64,000 nucleotides of DNA from NCBI GenBank assembly GCA_021234155.1, contig JAJEKV010000046.1:10113012-10177011 (forward strand). The letters run 5' to 3'. The stretch's first letter is position 1; each line of letters begins with the position of its first letter. The translations under genes and the position numbers were made by a program. Under the pieces are notes generated by a model, which saw only the letters and a program-made list of their open reading frames with translations, was not told the DNA's origin and did not search any database. This DNA comes from Isoetes taiwanensis. Its lineage: Eukaryota; Streptophyta; Lycopodiopsida; Isoetales; Isoetaceae. Shown here in pieces: positions 22,654 to 34,990 of the stretch.

Positions 22654-25530
22654 TCAACTTTCTTCAAGCACCCCCAATGATATCATAGCCTTCTTCCCAC
22701 ATCCCGAGGTATTGTAATTTTCGTGATTTCTAGCTGGAATAGTGTTTGGAGTCCATGAGTACAAAACACTTTCATAGTCTAGCCAAAGATCAGGATCACT
22801 CGGATTTCTCCTCCATCTCTTTGTCCAACAATTTGAGTACCTTTCTTTATCCAATACGTTGGTCAACTGATGCACTGGACACCACCATTCCACCCGCACA
22901 TGGTTGAAGTTAATATTACCTTCTTCTTTGCAAATATCGAGATAGTGAACCCCAACCACACCGGATATGTATCTAAATCTGGCGGCTTTACTACCACAAA
23001 TTGGTGGCATTCGGTGTCGATGGAAGGTTCATAAGCATCCATGCCTAGAAACTTTGGCCTATTGTTCTTAGGACCAACATAGTGTTTGTCGGGAAGGAGG
23101 AGGAGCATATTGCTTTGCGAATGCTACTTACAGTGTCATCAAAATCCTCGGCACTGCTAAGGTCTTCCACCTAGTTTTAGGCAACCACCCTTCTTTCAAT
23201 TCATCCGAGGATGTGTCTATCTCCCTCGGCGGGTTAATCACCTTCTTCCAAGTAAGCCACCAAGGCACGGTTGGTGTCATCTGGATTGGTTTGCCAATGC
23301 TTTATATAGTCTTGGATTCCTTCCTTAGTCAATCCCAATTGCTTCACTTCTTCAAGAGGGTTTTAAAGCTTTTGGTTGACCTAGAGGTATCATAGGCTTG
23401 CCATTCTCATCTCTACGCCATATTTCCTCCCCTCCTCTCCACTCATCCTCACTCAAGGTCTCATCTTCCATTGGAAGATTGGAATCCCATCTCTCACCCA
23501 AAAAGTGAACTCTGCAGAGGCCCTGAAATGACCTTCAAGATCCAATGTATAACCATCCACAAAGCTCTTCCAATCGGGCACTTCTTCTATGAGAGAAGCT
23601 ATAGGGTTTGGAGTAGTGCATTCATGCAAGATTTCCATTAGCCTAGGAAAGTTGGTCACTTGTTCTTTCTTTCAAGATACAACTATATTTGCCAAATAAT
23701 GCATCCACATCCTCATGGGTATGCCCGGCATAAGAAACCCTAAATTAACTCTTTCAAATATCCCCACAACATTTAAGTAGGATAGGAAAGAAAACATCCA
23801 CTGTTCTTATTTTGGCCAAAGACAATTATCAAGTTGCAAGAGAAACCTTTTGGGTAGATCTTGAGGTTTAGCACGTGAAGTTGAAGCTCCAACATGTTCA
23901 TTAGACCCATGCTTCCTAAACCTTGCCTTGTTTGAACTTTTCAATATTGTTAGGGTTTCCATCTATGTAGTGCCCGGCTAGTCAGTAAGGTCCCGGAGGT
24001 GACCATTGTATCCATTTTCATAGTTTCTCAAACACCTCATGATACTCCCAATATGAAAATCTGGACCATCACTCCACAACTCCAAACTAAAATGGCCATA
24101 GTAGGTTTGATTACGCCCATGCAAGATTGCCCCATCATTGAGATCTCAGAAGGGTATGATCTTCCACATGACTTTGGTATGTACTTGAATTGTGGAAGAC
24201 AAGTCTTTTGCTGGTCCATCTTGTCATGTATAATACATAAATAGTTATTGGGTTCCAATGCATAAAGTCCTCCACATCCAATAACATGATCTACATGATA
24301 GTTGGTCACCATATGGTCCTTCATATGCTCCCTTATCCTAGCCCTTTGACTAGGTTGCACAGTCTTATCAAGAGTCTCCTTCAACTTAGCACATAAATTG
24401 CACTTTGCAAAGTTGTTTGAAGTTGCTATGGTGACATGATTGAAATGCTTCTTCCATAACCTACTAAAGCTAGGTTGGGATATTGGAAGAATTCCCAATT
24501 CTCAAGTAGGGAATTCACTTCTTCCAAAATACTCTTTTTGAGTACAATGTGATGGCAACCTTTTCTCAACAACTGCTCTTCCCTTTTCATCCCTTCTACT
24601 TTTGTATGGCATAGACTCTGCATTGAAATCAATATATTTTTCAAATATCTCCCTGGCAGCCAAGGTCCTAGCTGTTGGTTTCAACAAACCATTATTTCCA
24701 TGTAAAGCAATCCTGTTCCCCTCTGCCTGTTTTTTTTGCCAATTATGCCATGAAGAAGTTGGAATTGCATGGATACTCGCCATGCTTTTGCACATATCCA
24801 TTTGCCTAGCAAAGGGTATCTTTTTCCTTTTGGGTTTCTTTCATCTTGAAGTGCATGCTCGAAGATTGTGTACATGTAGGTCCTCCTCTCATCAACAAGG
24901 TACTCTTGAAAAGTGGCTCTTGCTTCCACCAATTGTTCTATTGTAAAGAATTGCATACAAGCACTCCAACAACAATCGAGCCCCTAACCTTCACCATTGT
25001 CTCACGTTTGGTGTCACTATTCAACTTGGCTCTTTTGCTAGGATAATGTCTGGCAACTGATACTTCTCCCCTTTTGCCTAGGTTTAGAGTTCCAACTGCC
25101 AATGGATCAATATCAAGACAATCATTGTCCCCAACAACCTCAGGCTCTGAAAAAATATAATCCTCCACAAATTGAACACTACTTATAGGCCATGCCATGA
25201 TGCAAGGAACCTCCAATTGCTTGACACAACCAAAACATTCCTTGTCACCCAAACCTTTACCTTTCCAGTTGTCTTCCAACATCGAAATTGCAATACCAAT
25301 ATTGTCTTCCCTAGCCTTTCATCATTAACGGCTTGACCCGGATCCGCTAGCACAATGACTCCTTGGCCTACTATTTCCTTGTTGCACTTGTGCATGATTC
25401 TCACCTTCTTGTTCCTCCATTGCACCCTACTATAGAGGACTAATTGTTTTTCTTCAACATTCTTGCTAGGAGTTGGTTTTTCATTGATATTGCTCTTTTC
25501 AATATGTTGCACACCATCTTGAGTTGGAGA
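22654..25530 (-). pseudogene. Frameshifted ORF of element B; large repeat-associated protein of unknown function
   Basis: Minus strand. Successive open frames overlap in different phases (25512-25183, 25282-24938, 24956-24681, 24801-24502, 24498-24037, about 23960-23453, 23108-22654), so this is one long protein broken by several indels. Visible motifs in order are CNLCAKLKETL (near 24400), IIHDKMDQQKTCLP (near 24215), LQLDNC (near 23830) and GHTHEDVDALFG (near 23710). This series of acidic motifs and the LDNC/GHTHED pair is typical of large uncharacterised repeat families in plants, protists and animals, possibly the DUF7869 type; the name is from memory. The spacing of acidic residues suggests a nuclease- or transposase-like fold, which is inference. 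No retroviral pol domain is present. Confidence 0.6.
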
Positions 25531-26712
25531 GGCACCATTGACCTAGGCAAATTGCACCCTTTTTAGTCAATGAGTAGGAAAAAATTATTACACCATAAGA
25601 TAAAAAAAGTACGTACATTTATGGAATATGTAGAGGTAAATCAAATTTTTTTAAAAGCAAGAAATTCCTTGGAAATAGGTTTAATATAATAATAACAATG
25701 GGCGTAAACGAAATCATTTAAAACAAGAATTTTCGTGGCAACAAAGGAAATGATATTTATCTGTCTTATATATATTCTCATAAGGGGCTGCCTGACTGCT
25801 GATAATTGGGGCCATCTCGGCCTTCCAAATTGCCACGTGGCATATTAGACGGCTGTGATGGATCGGGTTGTTTGCACGCATCGAGTATCTGTGGGTCACA
25901 TTTCTATCCGGCGGCCATGGCACTATTTTCCCTGTTTTCGACTCTGGAATGCTTTTGGTGATGGGGGCGTGCAATTCCGGCTGGGCAGAACGTCCTTTGG
26001 CGGCTTGGATTGCTGTGTGGTGGTTTCATCTTATAATAGCCTGGGGTCATATTCGGCTTCATCTGACGAACCCGTAAACACCTCGGTCGGGTTGTGGGGC
26101 GGTTCCGGCGCCTCATCTGCGGGGGATTCGAGTTGTGGGGTAGTTTCGACATCCATTACAAACCGATTCCTGAGCAATACAGTACTTGAGATAGAAATTG
26201 GGACTATGCATCCAGATTTCAGCAGCAGCACAACCACCGGTTTCGCAGACTAGGGTTCTAACAGGGCTTTCCATTTCTCGCAATAGGAGGGCAAATACCG
26301 GGTATGGGCTTCCGACTTTTGCAATAGGAGGCAATGAACCTATCTTCTCTGATATGTATAGCCCGGTATTGGACCGTAGGCCGGTTGCCCGCCATAGATG
26401 GAGATAGATCAAATCGACTCTTCCGATTCTTTGGGCTTTGCTTTACGCCTTCCTTTGAGAAAAACGAAATCATTCTACGGTTCTGTTCTTAAAATGGACC
26501 TTATTCTAAGGCCATCCTTTGATTTTCGATTATTATGGCATATGATAGTGCTCCGTTTAGACCGTCCACACCAAATCAGCCGATTTAGCAAACAGAGAGA
26601 ACGAAGCAGAGAAGGGAATAGGCATATGGGATCGGAGCAAGTGCAGGCAATTTTTCTGCCCTGTTTGATTCTCAAGGCTAATTTTTCTTCTTAAATTGTG
26701 CTTGATGCAGAG
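25531..26712. other. Intergenic sequence, no certain gene
   Basis: Both strands have open frames at 25855-26253. The minus-strand one ends in an acidic, proline-rich tail (VETTPQLESPADEAPEPP) that looks peptide-like, but it has no recognisable domain and no clear gene structure. The right part is unstructured. Confidence 0.4.
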
Positions 26713-26960
26713 GAAGGAAGGAAGGAAGGAAGGAAGGAAGAAACTTTTAATGTCCACGGAACCCAATCGGGTTATGGGACCACAAGTACAAAAAACGGAC
26801 CAAGTCCCTAACCGTAACAAGGACCGAAGCCCACAGAACAAACCATAATCACCATGGCCCAGATTAAAAACCACCTGGGAAAAAACTGTTGCCAGGATGA
26901 CTACGCATCCAAAAATCCATTTTTTATTGCAAGAAGCAATAAGCATACCTCCAACAGACA
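26713..26960 (-). mobile_element. 3' end fragment of the same LINE family
   Basis: GGAA repeats at 26713-26740 (a TTCC tail on the minus strand) are followed by a segment with CCCGATTGGGTTCCGTGGAC on the minus strand. This parallels the 3' end of the LINE at 18535. Only the 3' UTR is preserved. Confidence 0.75.
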
Positions 26961-27297
26961 AGACTTCACCAAACGCCTCGGAACCGTGACCTCTTCACCT
27001 CTTCTGGCCGGAAAACCGACGGAAAGCAACGCCAATCGCCCGCATGTCGCCACGCGGGGAAGGCGGCGCCGAGAAACCGCTCAGGGAAATCGCCCAGTGG
27101 AGGTGCCTCCTCACCAAAACGCTCCACCGATCCAGGCATGCTCAGCGCGATACGCCAGCACGCCTCAGCAAAGGCGGCGCCACCCATCACCGCACCTCCC
27201 AGGCCCATCCATCACTATGCCCGCATTACAACCCGAGGGCGCCCAGGCAGGCCAGGCGGCCGGGCGGCCGGGCGGCCAAAGGTGGCCGAGGCCCATC

Positions 27298-28303
27298 CAA
27301 AATTGAAAGCATGTGTCAATGCAGGAAGTCTTGAGCAGGGGAGGTACATTCATGAACAAATCTTTGGGTTTGAACTTCAATTTAACATTCTTGTAGGAAA
27401 TGTTCTTCTGGATACTTACATAAAATGCTGGAGCTTGGAGGAGGCACTCATAATCTTTCACACATTGCCAAGTCCAGATTTGGTGACTTGGGGTTCAATG
27501 ATTGCTGGATTTTCTCAGTATGGTGAAGGGCATGTTGCATTGCAATACTTGAGAAACATGGAAGAAGAAGGGTTGAAGCCAGACCAAGTCATCATGTGCA
27601 GCGTCTTGAGAATTTGCGGCAGCTTAGATGCCATAGGACATGGTAGGTGCATCCATGAACCTACCATGCATGTGCTCAGGGTAATCACCATCAATTGTGC
27701 TTGAGTATAGCAGGATGATTCATCGTGCATGTGCTCAGGGTGGATCCCAATTTGATGCTATTTTACTAGGTTCCCTTCTAGGAATGTATACTAAATGTGG
27801 CAACATGCTTGATGCATCTAACCTTTTTAGAACAATGTCAACCTATGATGAAGTCTTATGGGGTGTAATGATTACAGGATATGTCCAGCTTGGAGATCTT
27901 GGGATGGCTGTACAATACTACCACGATATGCAAAACAGCGGAGTTCAACCGCGACATATGGTATTCAGTGGTATTCTTTCTACATTTGGTCGGGCAGACC
28001 TTGTGAATGAGGGTCTTCGGCTTTCATGTTGTAGATATTTCATTTTACATGCGTGCTTGATATTCTGGGCCGGGCAGCTTGCCTCGAAGAAGCCGAAAAC
28101 TTGCTTAGAGAAGCTGGCATGCTGCTTGATATTTGTCTGTAGTTAACTCTACTAAATGCGTGCAGGATGCATGACAATCTGGAGCTGGCCAATCTTTGTT
28201 TCAAGAAACTTCTCTATTTAGATTTTGATTGTAGTGCAGCCTATGTGGTTATGTCAAACATCCACGCCACTGCAGGGTTCCAGACAAAAAACTTAGCTCC
28301 TTG
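27298..28303 (+). pseudogene. PLS-class PPR protein pseudogene (fragment)
   Basis: PPR proteins bind organellar RNA and direct its editing or processing. Here three or four repeats can be read: LKACVNAGSLEQGRYIHEQI, then DLVTWGSMIAGFSQYGEG with EEEGLKPDQVIMCSVLRICG, then LGMYTKCGNMLDASNLF with YDEVLWGVMITGYVQLGD. After a frame change near 28040, a C-terminal E-type stretch follows (LGRAACLEEAENLLREAG, then a stop, then LTLLNACRMHDNLELANLC). A stop near 27704, a shift near 28040 and a stop near 28141 mark it as dead. The start of the gene is missing; the upstream GC-rich stretch is unrelated. Confidence 0.85.
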
Positions 28304-30585
28304 AAAGTGGATTCTGCAATAGGTCCTGTAGAAAGTTGACATGCGATTGGGAATGGGAAGATGTAGTGAAGCCCATGAAGAGCACCGAGGGCATTCCAAG
28401 ACTAGGTATCCCGCACTTATTAGGATATTGAAAAAATGATGTAATACATCAGATCCATACAAGCTCAATGAAAACATTTACTTACAAATTCGGGAAAGAA
28501 ATTACTAGGTGACGTAAATAGTTTATGAAGCGTAAATATGGTGTTAAACTATTGGCAGGGGTTGTCCACTCTAAATAAAATGCCAAATATACTATTGCAA
28601 GGAAGTATAGGCAGCTTTGGATACGAACATGATGTAAATCATGAAGTTAAATTCTTCTAGAACATGATGTTGAGATTAATACAAATATTGAATGGCATAT
28701 ACTGAGCAGCATCAACTATATTTAGAAGAAGACTATTAACAAATGCTGTGTACATATCGATTGTGTAGATATTGATTTTGTCATGGGGAAGAAAAGTGAA
28801 ATGTAATGTGAGAGAATTTATCATTTCCATGGATATGCATGCTAAACCATTTGCTTTTAAGTTAACTCTACGAGAATCCAAAACAGCAGAGCTTTCCAGA
28901 TTTGTTGGAAAATAGTTGTTAGGAAGGCCACAAATCCATTCACGAGCTTCTACATATCGGCCTTTTCATGCTGCAAACAGGCTCTACATTGACTTATGAT
29001 GGGCTTGCCTATTGTGCTCTGGCCAAATCCTTGAAATGGCGGCATACACATCTGTACATGGCCGATTTCACCGGAATCAAACAAAACTGTTTGCATGTGT
29101 CTAATGCAGCCTAAAATCTGCTCCAGAGGTATAATTCTTACCTGATGCTTTAATATAAACTTGGAAATCTAGCAGGGCATGGCCTCGGTTATTGATTTGG
29201 CTAAAATTGCTCTTATATTGAAGCAGACTTGTTGTAAAAGCATTATGCTTGTGTTTGCGTATTCCCCCCTTTATTCCCCCCTTTACCTTGATAAACCTTG
29301 GATCCTCATGGATGCAAAATCGCAAACGCTCATTGATGGAAATAGGCATAGGCCACAATAAGAATACCCTTGATAAAACTTCCATCAATGAGCATTTTTT
29401 TCACACAAACGCTCATTGATGGAATAGGCATAGGCCACAATAAGAATGCTCTTAGTAAAACTTGGTCGCATGGATTCAAAATGCCTTAGACATCAAATGT
29501 CGATATAAAAACTTGCGAAGACAATCTAAGGCTAAATACAAATGCATTTTGAAGTGCATCACTTATTAAGGACAAAGTGCAAAAACTACAACGTTCAGTT
29601 GTGGAAAATCCGAAAGGTCGAAAAGCTTGCTCCTTGATCATGAACAATGTCGTGAGAAACTTCCACACCTAATGTTAAGCACTAGCACCAAATTATCCTT
29701 TAGGGAGTCTAGCTAGGTAAATGGTAAAACATTTTAAAATATCCTTATGCTTTAAGGCTAATAACAAGGTGATTTAAATAACATTATGAAGCCCCCTGTT
29801 AAAGGCCTACTAAAAGTAGCCAACTTCACAAAATACCCCATATAACTTATGCCATACAACCACTAAAAACTTTCAACTATAACCTCCATCTTTAATCTCC
29901 AACTTCAACTTATGCCATATAACCACTAAAAACTTTCAACTATAAAAACCCCACCTCTCTCTCTCTCTCGCCTGCCTTTCCACCTATCAAGTATATGCAA
30001 CAATGGTGACCCCTGACCTGAGTACTAGGAATTGTATTATTGCTATTATTTCATGCGAATGACGCTTATGGGTGTGCATTGTGATACTAGTTAGCTAGCT
30101 GTGCTTAATTCATGTTATCCTAACATAAAAAAAGGTGCATCGCTCATTTACTTTGCTTCATTTTACTTGTTATATGCATTCCAACTCATTCGAGCAATCC
30201 AAACTTAGTTGAGAAAAAACATTAAAAGATAGCAATTATGCCAATCCCACTACGAAAACATCGAACTTGCGCCTACCCCCAGGAATCAGTAAGCCAAACC
30301 TAACGTAATATCATGGAGAATTTAAGCAAATCTAAGGAAATTTTCATAGATTCCAAAAGAATCTCACAAAATGTAAGAGAAGCTGAGACAAAATCCTAGA
30401 ATAAGGAAATCTCATTAAAACGGAGAATTTTCATACATTCTTAGAAAATCAGAAAATGCACAAACTTGAACATGCACACACTAGAACGTGCACCGTAGGA
30501 TCGATTAAAAAACTTGTATAAATATATCCTAATTTTAATTATCGAAAATTTGGATATATGATTACGAAAAGACATATAGCTGATG
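28304..30585. other. Intergenic sequence with two small tandem repeats
   Basis: CGCTCATTGATGGAA(A)TAGG with the following 40 bases is present twice, at about 29329 and 29408, and is accompanied by its inverse, TCCATCAATGAG, between them. A 70-base unit with ACTTATGCCATA(C/T)AACCAC is duplicated at about 29846-29945, followed by a CT microsatellite near 29955. No gene recognised. Confidence 0.55.
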
Positions 30586-30740
30586 GACGTGAGAATTTAT
30601 TATCCATAATAATATACCCTAGATGATATAGCTGGCGGGAATTTCGTACGCCTGGCGTGTTATTTGAGGCAATAAATTATTCACGCTAATTTCTAATTAA
30701 CCCTATATAAATCCGGTTCACGCTCTCAAGACCTCCATTC
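30586..30740 (+). promoter_or_regulatory. Promoter copy 1 of locus 1
   Basis: TATATAA box at 30704-30710. About 45 bases upstream lies the locus-1 palindrome ACGCCTGGCGT (30648-30658). The whole block of about 160 bp is repeated at 31782-31955, with the same order of CTGGCGGGAA, palindrome, CAATTATTCACGCTAA-like box, TATA box and TTCACGCTCTCAA. Transcription would begin near 30735 and run into the acidic-protein gene. Confidence 0.65.
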
Positions 30741-30914
30741 TGTCCAAATTTTTTTTTCGCATACCATGAAGCGTTGACCTCGGCCATTCGAACTTCATGA
30801 AGAACCCGGGTCTCGTCAAAGAGACGTCGGGTTGAAGAACCCCTCTATTCCCCATAGATTTTCTTGCCCAATTCTCCTCCTTCATTCCTCCTCGATGAAG
30901 AGGAGGAGTTGGAC

Positions 30915-31250
30915 ATGGAAGAGGAGGAGTTGAGCTCCTCTGATTCCTCCTCTGATGAAGAGGAGGAAGAGGAGGAGTTGGAGGAAGAGGAGGAGATGTC
31001 ATCTCAAGAGCACATGACCGCTCTGCTTCAGGGTTGGCTTGACCCTAAAACAGAGAATGAAATCTCTAAAGAGGAGGAGGAGGAGGAGGCGGGGGAAGAA
31101 GATGAGGAGGAAGGTCGACAATTCGACCAGTTTTTAGAATGGTTGAGAGATGAGCCAGGTTTGCATGTCTGCTTTTTTTTTTTTTTTTCACCTTTCTTTC
31201 TTTTCTAACACCTTTCTTTCTTCTTTGTTGCAGACGTGGAAGATCAATGA
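30915..31250 (+). CDS. Small acidic Glu-rich protein, two exons
   Basis: Exons 30915-31158 and 31234-31250 give 86 aa. The donor is GAGCCAG|GTTTGC; the acceptor TTTGTTGCAG follows a very strong pyrimidine tract. The start is the first ATG after an in-frame TAG at about 30856. The product is mostly Glu and Asp with a serine patch (SSSDSSSDEEEEEEE), then MSSQEHMTALLQGWL and FDQFLEWLRDEP, which could form a short amphipathic helix. It has a TATA box 205 bp upstream and an AATAAA signal near 31402, so it is a compact, plausible gene. I do not recognise a family. Acidic tails of this kind occur in chromatin proteins, but function is unknown. Confidence 0.55.
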
Positions 31251-31399
31251 TGCAGATCCCGGGCGGCCCCTTTTGTTTTTTGGTTTGCTACAGAAGCTTT
31301 GGACACGCCTCCAGGCATATTTTTCATGTAATTTTGTGAAAAGCCTTCGGGCACCTGCTTACAAGCCTTCGGGCTTACCTGCTGTACATATAACTTTTA

Positions 31400-31408
31400 T
31401 GAATAAAA
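31400..31408 (+). terminator. Possible polyadenylation signal of the acidic-protein gene
   Basis: ATGAATAAAATC contains AATAAA about 150 bp after the stop codon, in T-rich surroundings. Confidence 0.4.
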
Positions 31409-31781
31409 TCAAACAGTTTTCATAAAATTTTCTTCAAACAGTGTTCTTCGAACAGTTTTTCTGTACATAAAATTATTTGAATTAGATCCAACTGTTTTCT
31501 CCAATTATTTTGTCTCCTGTTCGTCTGTTGTTTTCTCTAGCATTTTGTATCTGCAAATTTTGTCTCAACAAAGTCTTGGGAACAGTATAAATCAACCACA
31601 TGAGAAATCTCTGATTCATCACAGTAACCATAGGAAATTTTCCTATACGACCTAAAACAATTCCCCAACCTTACAAGTCATTTTTTAGCCTTGATAATTT
31701 TGCCTTTAAAGTCATTTTTAATTTAGCCTATATAAAATTTATAAATTCTATTTTTTCGAATGCAATAAATGGAATAAAATG

Positions 31782-31955
31782 CCGTGAGAATTTATTGCAT
31801 GAAATGCAATATTCTCCATATATACCATATACATGTCATGTCTGGCGGGAAGACCGTACGCCAGGCGTGTTAATTCAAGCAATCAATTATTCACGCTAAC
31901 TTATTTCTAATTATGCCTATATAAATCCATTTCACGCTCTCAAAGTTCCTACATT
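31782..31955 (+). promoter_or_regulatory. Promoter copy 2 of locus 1
   Basis: Second copy of the block at 30586-30740. It has palindrome ACGCCAGGCGT at 31858-31868, TATATAAA at 31918-31925 and TTCACGCTCTCAA downstream. It is the nearest copy upstream of the large gene at 34394, although 2.5 kb lies between, so a long spliced leader or another promoter would be needed. Confidence 0.55.
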
Positions 31956-32545
31956 TTCTTCCCTTCCTTCATAACGATTTGCGGTTTAAACCTGGCGTGT
32001 TTGGATCCGCCCTCCCGAAATCTTGGTGAGCAGATTTATATTCAAAGAATGTTAGATGTTTGGTTTCGGCAATTCCTAACTTACTAAAAGACTCCGCCTT
32101 TTAGTTCTGTAGCATCTGTAGCAGAGGACTAAGGTCTGCGAATCGAAAAGCCTCGGAATTAAAACCACAAGCATAGTCCTCCGTTCTTCGAATCCTTCCA
32201 CCTCGAAACTCAAGGTTAGTTTTCATTTAGTTTTAAGTTTCATCTCAATGGCGAGTTTAATCCAAGAAGACAAGCTTTTGCATTTGCTCGAGGCAGAGGG
32301 AAGCGGATGATGTTTATGAAAACCGAATAGTTTTTATAAACTTCATCCGCTTCTTTTTGTTCAGAAAGTAAATTCTTGAGTTTCTCTTCTGAATTAATCA
32401 TGCTATTGCATGCAAGTTTCTATTATGAATAAGTGTAGTAGAAAGCATTAGAAAAATCTGAAAGATAATATTTGAAACACGCAAAAGATAATATTTGAAA
32501 CACGCTAAGCGTGTTTTATGCTAACCTTAGCCTTCAACATGAATA

Positions 32546-32783
32546 CACGCTCGTGCACTCGTGAGAGGGAGAAAAAAGCAGATAGATAGATAAATAAATA
32601 GATAAAGGCCGGGCAATTATTTACACGCTTTAGCGTGTAGCGTGTAAATAATTGCCTGGCCTTTATCTATTTACTTATCTATCTGTACAGGTAAGCGTGT
32701 AAATAATTGCCTGGCCTTTATTTATTTACTTATCTATCTGTACAGGTTTTTTTTTTCTCCCTCTCTGCTGAATGCACGAGCGT
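32546..32783. repeat. Long fold-back with a duplicated right arm
   Basis: The outer arms ACGCTCGTGCA (32546) and TGCACGAGCGT (32773) are inverse, and inverse similarity runs inward through GAGGGAGAAAAAA and CAGATAGATA(G)ATAA to a centre at about 32605-32660 where GGGCAATTATTTACACGC faces GCGTGTAAATAATTGCC. The right arm has an extra copy of its inner 55 bases (starts 32640 and 32695). It lies inside locus 1 and contains half-sites of the locus-1 palindrome. Confidence 0.8.
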
Positions 32784-32880
32784 CTATAGTTTTTCCTATA
32801 TAGCGGTTTACACGAAACAAACAATTTTATCCCTAGTTTCAACTTTTACGCTAAACACGGGGTGTCTTTAGTTTCTAAGT

Positions 32881-33611
32881 TTATATAAATAAATAAATAT
32901 AACACGCCAGGCGTGAATACTGATACTCCGCTCACTTCCTATTGATAGATGCCAAGTTACATTAATCACCCGGTTGGTGACGAAGATGCATTGGAATTAC
33001 ATTTGGGCCAGCAATCACACGCCCCCAATCTCCAGTTTTGGCTCCAATCTCCAAATCGGTTAAACGCGTAGAGCACCGGTCCGGCTGGAGCACCGATCTT
33101 GCAACCCCCGGAGTACTTGGATCAAGTAATGATGATGGCGGCCAGAGCGCGGGGCAATGATAGATCTGGGCTCTGGGGCCCTTGCAATCGCACCTGAGGT
33201 CGGCCCTCTTATCTAATCACTTCGAGAATGCAAGACATGCATTGATCGAGAGTGAATCTCGCATCCGTCACTTCGAGATTCAAAATGAGGAGTTGCGTTT
33301 CTTCTTGGTTAGCCTCTATGCCCTGGATGCCCCAACACGAACCACTACCACAAAGGTATAATGATGCAATGGAGATGGCTCAACCAATGGAACCACTACC
33401 GCAAGAAGTGATCACGATGCATTGGAGGTTCAACCAATGGAGCGAGGGAGGTGGAGGCGGGGAGGAGGAGCAGGAGGTGGAGGTGGAGGCGGCGGGGGAG
33501 GTGGAGCTAGAGCACGGTGTTTTTGCTTTGGGGTTTTACCCGTCAGTTCACTATGCCCGGCTATGGAAATGGGAGATCGATAGCCCGGCTACTCAATGGG
33601 ACTGGGCTTGA
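32881..33611 (+). pseudogene. Degenerate coding sequence in locus 1, unrecognised
   Basis: A TATATAA box (32882) and a palindrome CACGCCAGGCGTG (32901) precede an ATG at 32949 that opens 39 codons (INHPVGDEDALELHLGQQS) before a stop. Coding-like text goes on in other frames: ARHALIESESRIRHFEIQNE near 33225-33285, a likely coiled coil, and EMAQPMEPLPQEVI near 33370-33420, then a Gly/Glu-rich low-complexity tail. Several frameshifts are needed to join these. I do not recognise a family; its palindrome and TATA box suggest it once was a further gene of the same unit. Confidence 0.4.
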
Positions 33612-34393
33612 AACAATGATGTCCGATTTTGTCCGGGTTTATCCAGTTTATCCGATTATATACAATTGTAAACTTTTTCTAATGAATACAACAAATTTTG
33701 TCTACTTCTATATTTCTACAATGTAATACATGTTACATACCTTTTTTAAGCGGTTTCTTGGCCATGCAACAAATGTTCCAACACTTTCTCCAACCGTATC
33801 CCCACCGGGTGTCTGCGGTAAAGCTTCATCCATAAGCGCAGCGATTAATCAACGTAACTTCGGACATACTTATCCCCGAAAAATTCCATGACGATTCTGA
33901 TCGGATCGATGGAGTCGATCTTGCATAATCCTACTTTCCTTTTCTGATTTGTAGTTAACATGAAACATTCATCTTCAACTGCGCAGAAAATTGCTATTCG
34001 AGACACCTACTATTGGAAATTAATGTTCAAGCTATTGGAATGAGATGAGTACCGTAATGCAGAGCCATTCTTGAGAAGTTGATTTGAGTTCTCGAAATCA
34101 CAGTGCTATGGAAACTCAAGGTCGGAAAATTCAATTAGAGGAAAGATTAGGTTAACTACGTTTAGGCGGGATAAATTTGGCGGATACTTTTTGGGTAGAT
34201 TGGTTTTTAAAAACTTAATGAAAGAAGTCGGCGGACGGGTCTTCATCATTATTATTTGTATGTGTCAAGAATATTTCGAAACTGCATTTTGTGTTTTCTT
34301 GAAATTCAAATTTCTCTATTTCTCGTACATGTAGAAAAAGCTATTTCTTGAAAGCAGCTACCTTCCGACTCTATTACTAGGCTTAAGCTCGAG
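33612..34393. other. Sequence between locus-1 pieces, no gene seen
   Basis: No conserved coding text. An in-frame TGA upstream of 34394 supports the choice of start for the following gene. Confidence 0.4.
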
Positions 34394-34535
34394 ATGTCTT
34401 CTAAAACGAATCGAGGTCGAGGCGGACGCCGGGCAGAGGAAGCGGTGGAAGAGGAATCTCTAAAACCGCTCTTCTCAAGTTTCGGAGGGGACGTTGATCG
34501 TAAATACCACGAAATACCGCGAAACCCTATTCAAG

Positions 34536-34990
34536 GTATTTAATTTGCCACGTATCATACACCTTGTGTGGAGAGTATTATGCTTGCATGAATTTGAGAT
34601 ATTTCCTTGCCTTCAGTTAATATGCTTTGCATGAGTTTGAGTTATTATGCTTTGCATGAATTTTAAGTATTACCATCAGTTAATGCTCTGATTGTCCGTT
34701 TTGTAGAACATAATTTTGCTCTGTTTTATATATAGAATATAGCGGTGTTAGACAGTTGGAGATAGCAATGTTCAATGAGGTTAAATAGTGTGAAATATGG
34801 ATTCATGAAGGGTATGTAGCTTAAAATATGGATGCAAAATAATTTAGTTTCAAATTCACGCATAGCATGGTCAATAATAGGAGCTACCAACACGTCAAGC
34901 GTGATTTGTACTAATTTAGGTTTAAATGCACGCCAAGCGTGATCTCTGGTTCTGAAAAGTACTCTAAAAAGTGCTCATCTTCTTTTGCAG
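34536..34990 (+). other. Locus-1 intron 1 with palindromes near its 3' end
   Basis: Donor CAAG|GTATTT and acceptor TTTTGCAG|TGCCC. ACACGTCAAGCGTG (34890) and CACGCCAAGCGTG (34929) lie shortly before the acceptor and are versions of the locus-1 palindrome. Confidence 0.6.

Noticed and set aside
26031-26237. Acidic proline-rich minus-strand frame as a gene end
   Set aside because: No domain, no exon partner, and an equally long frame on the other strand.
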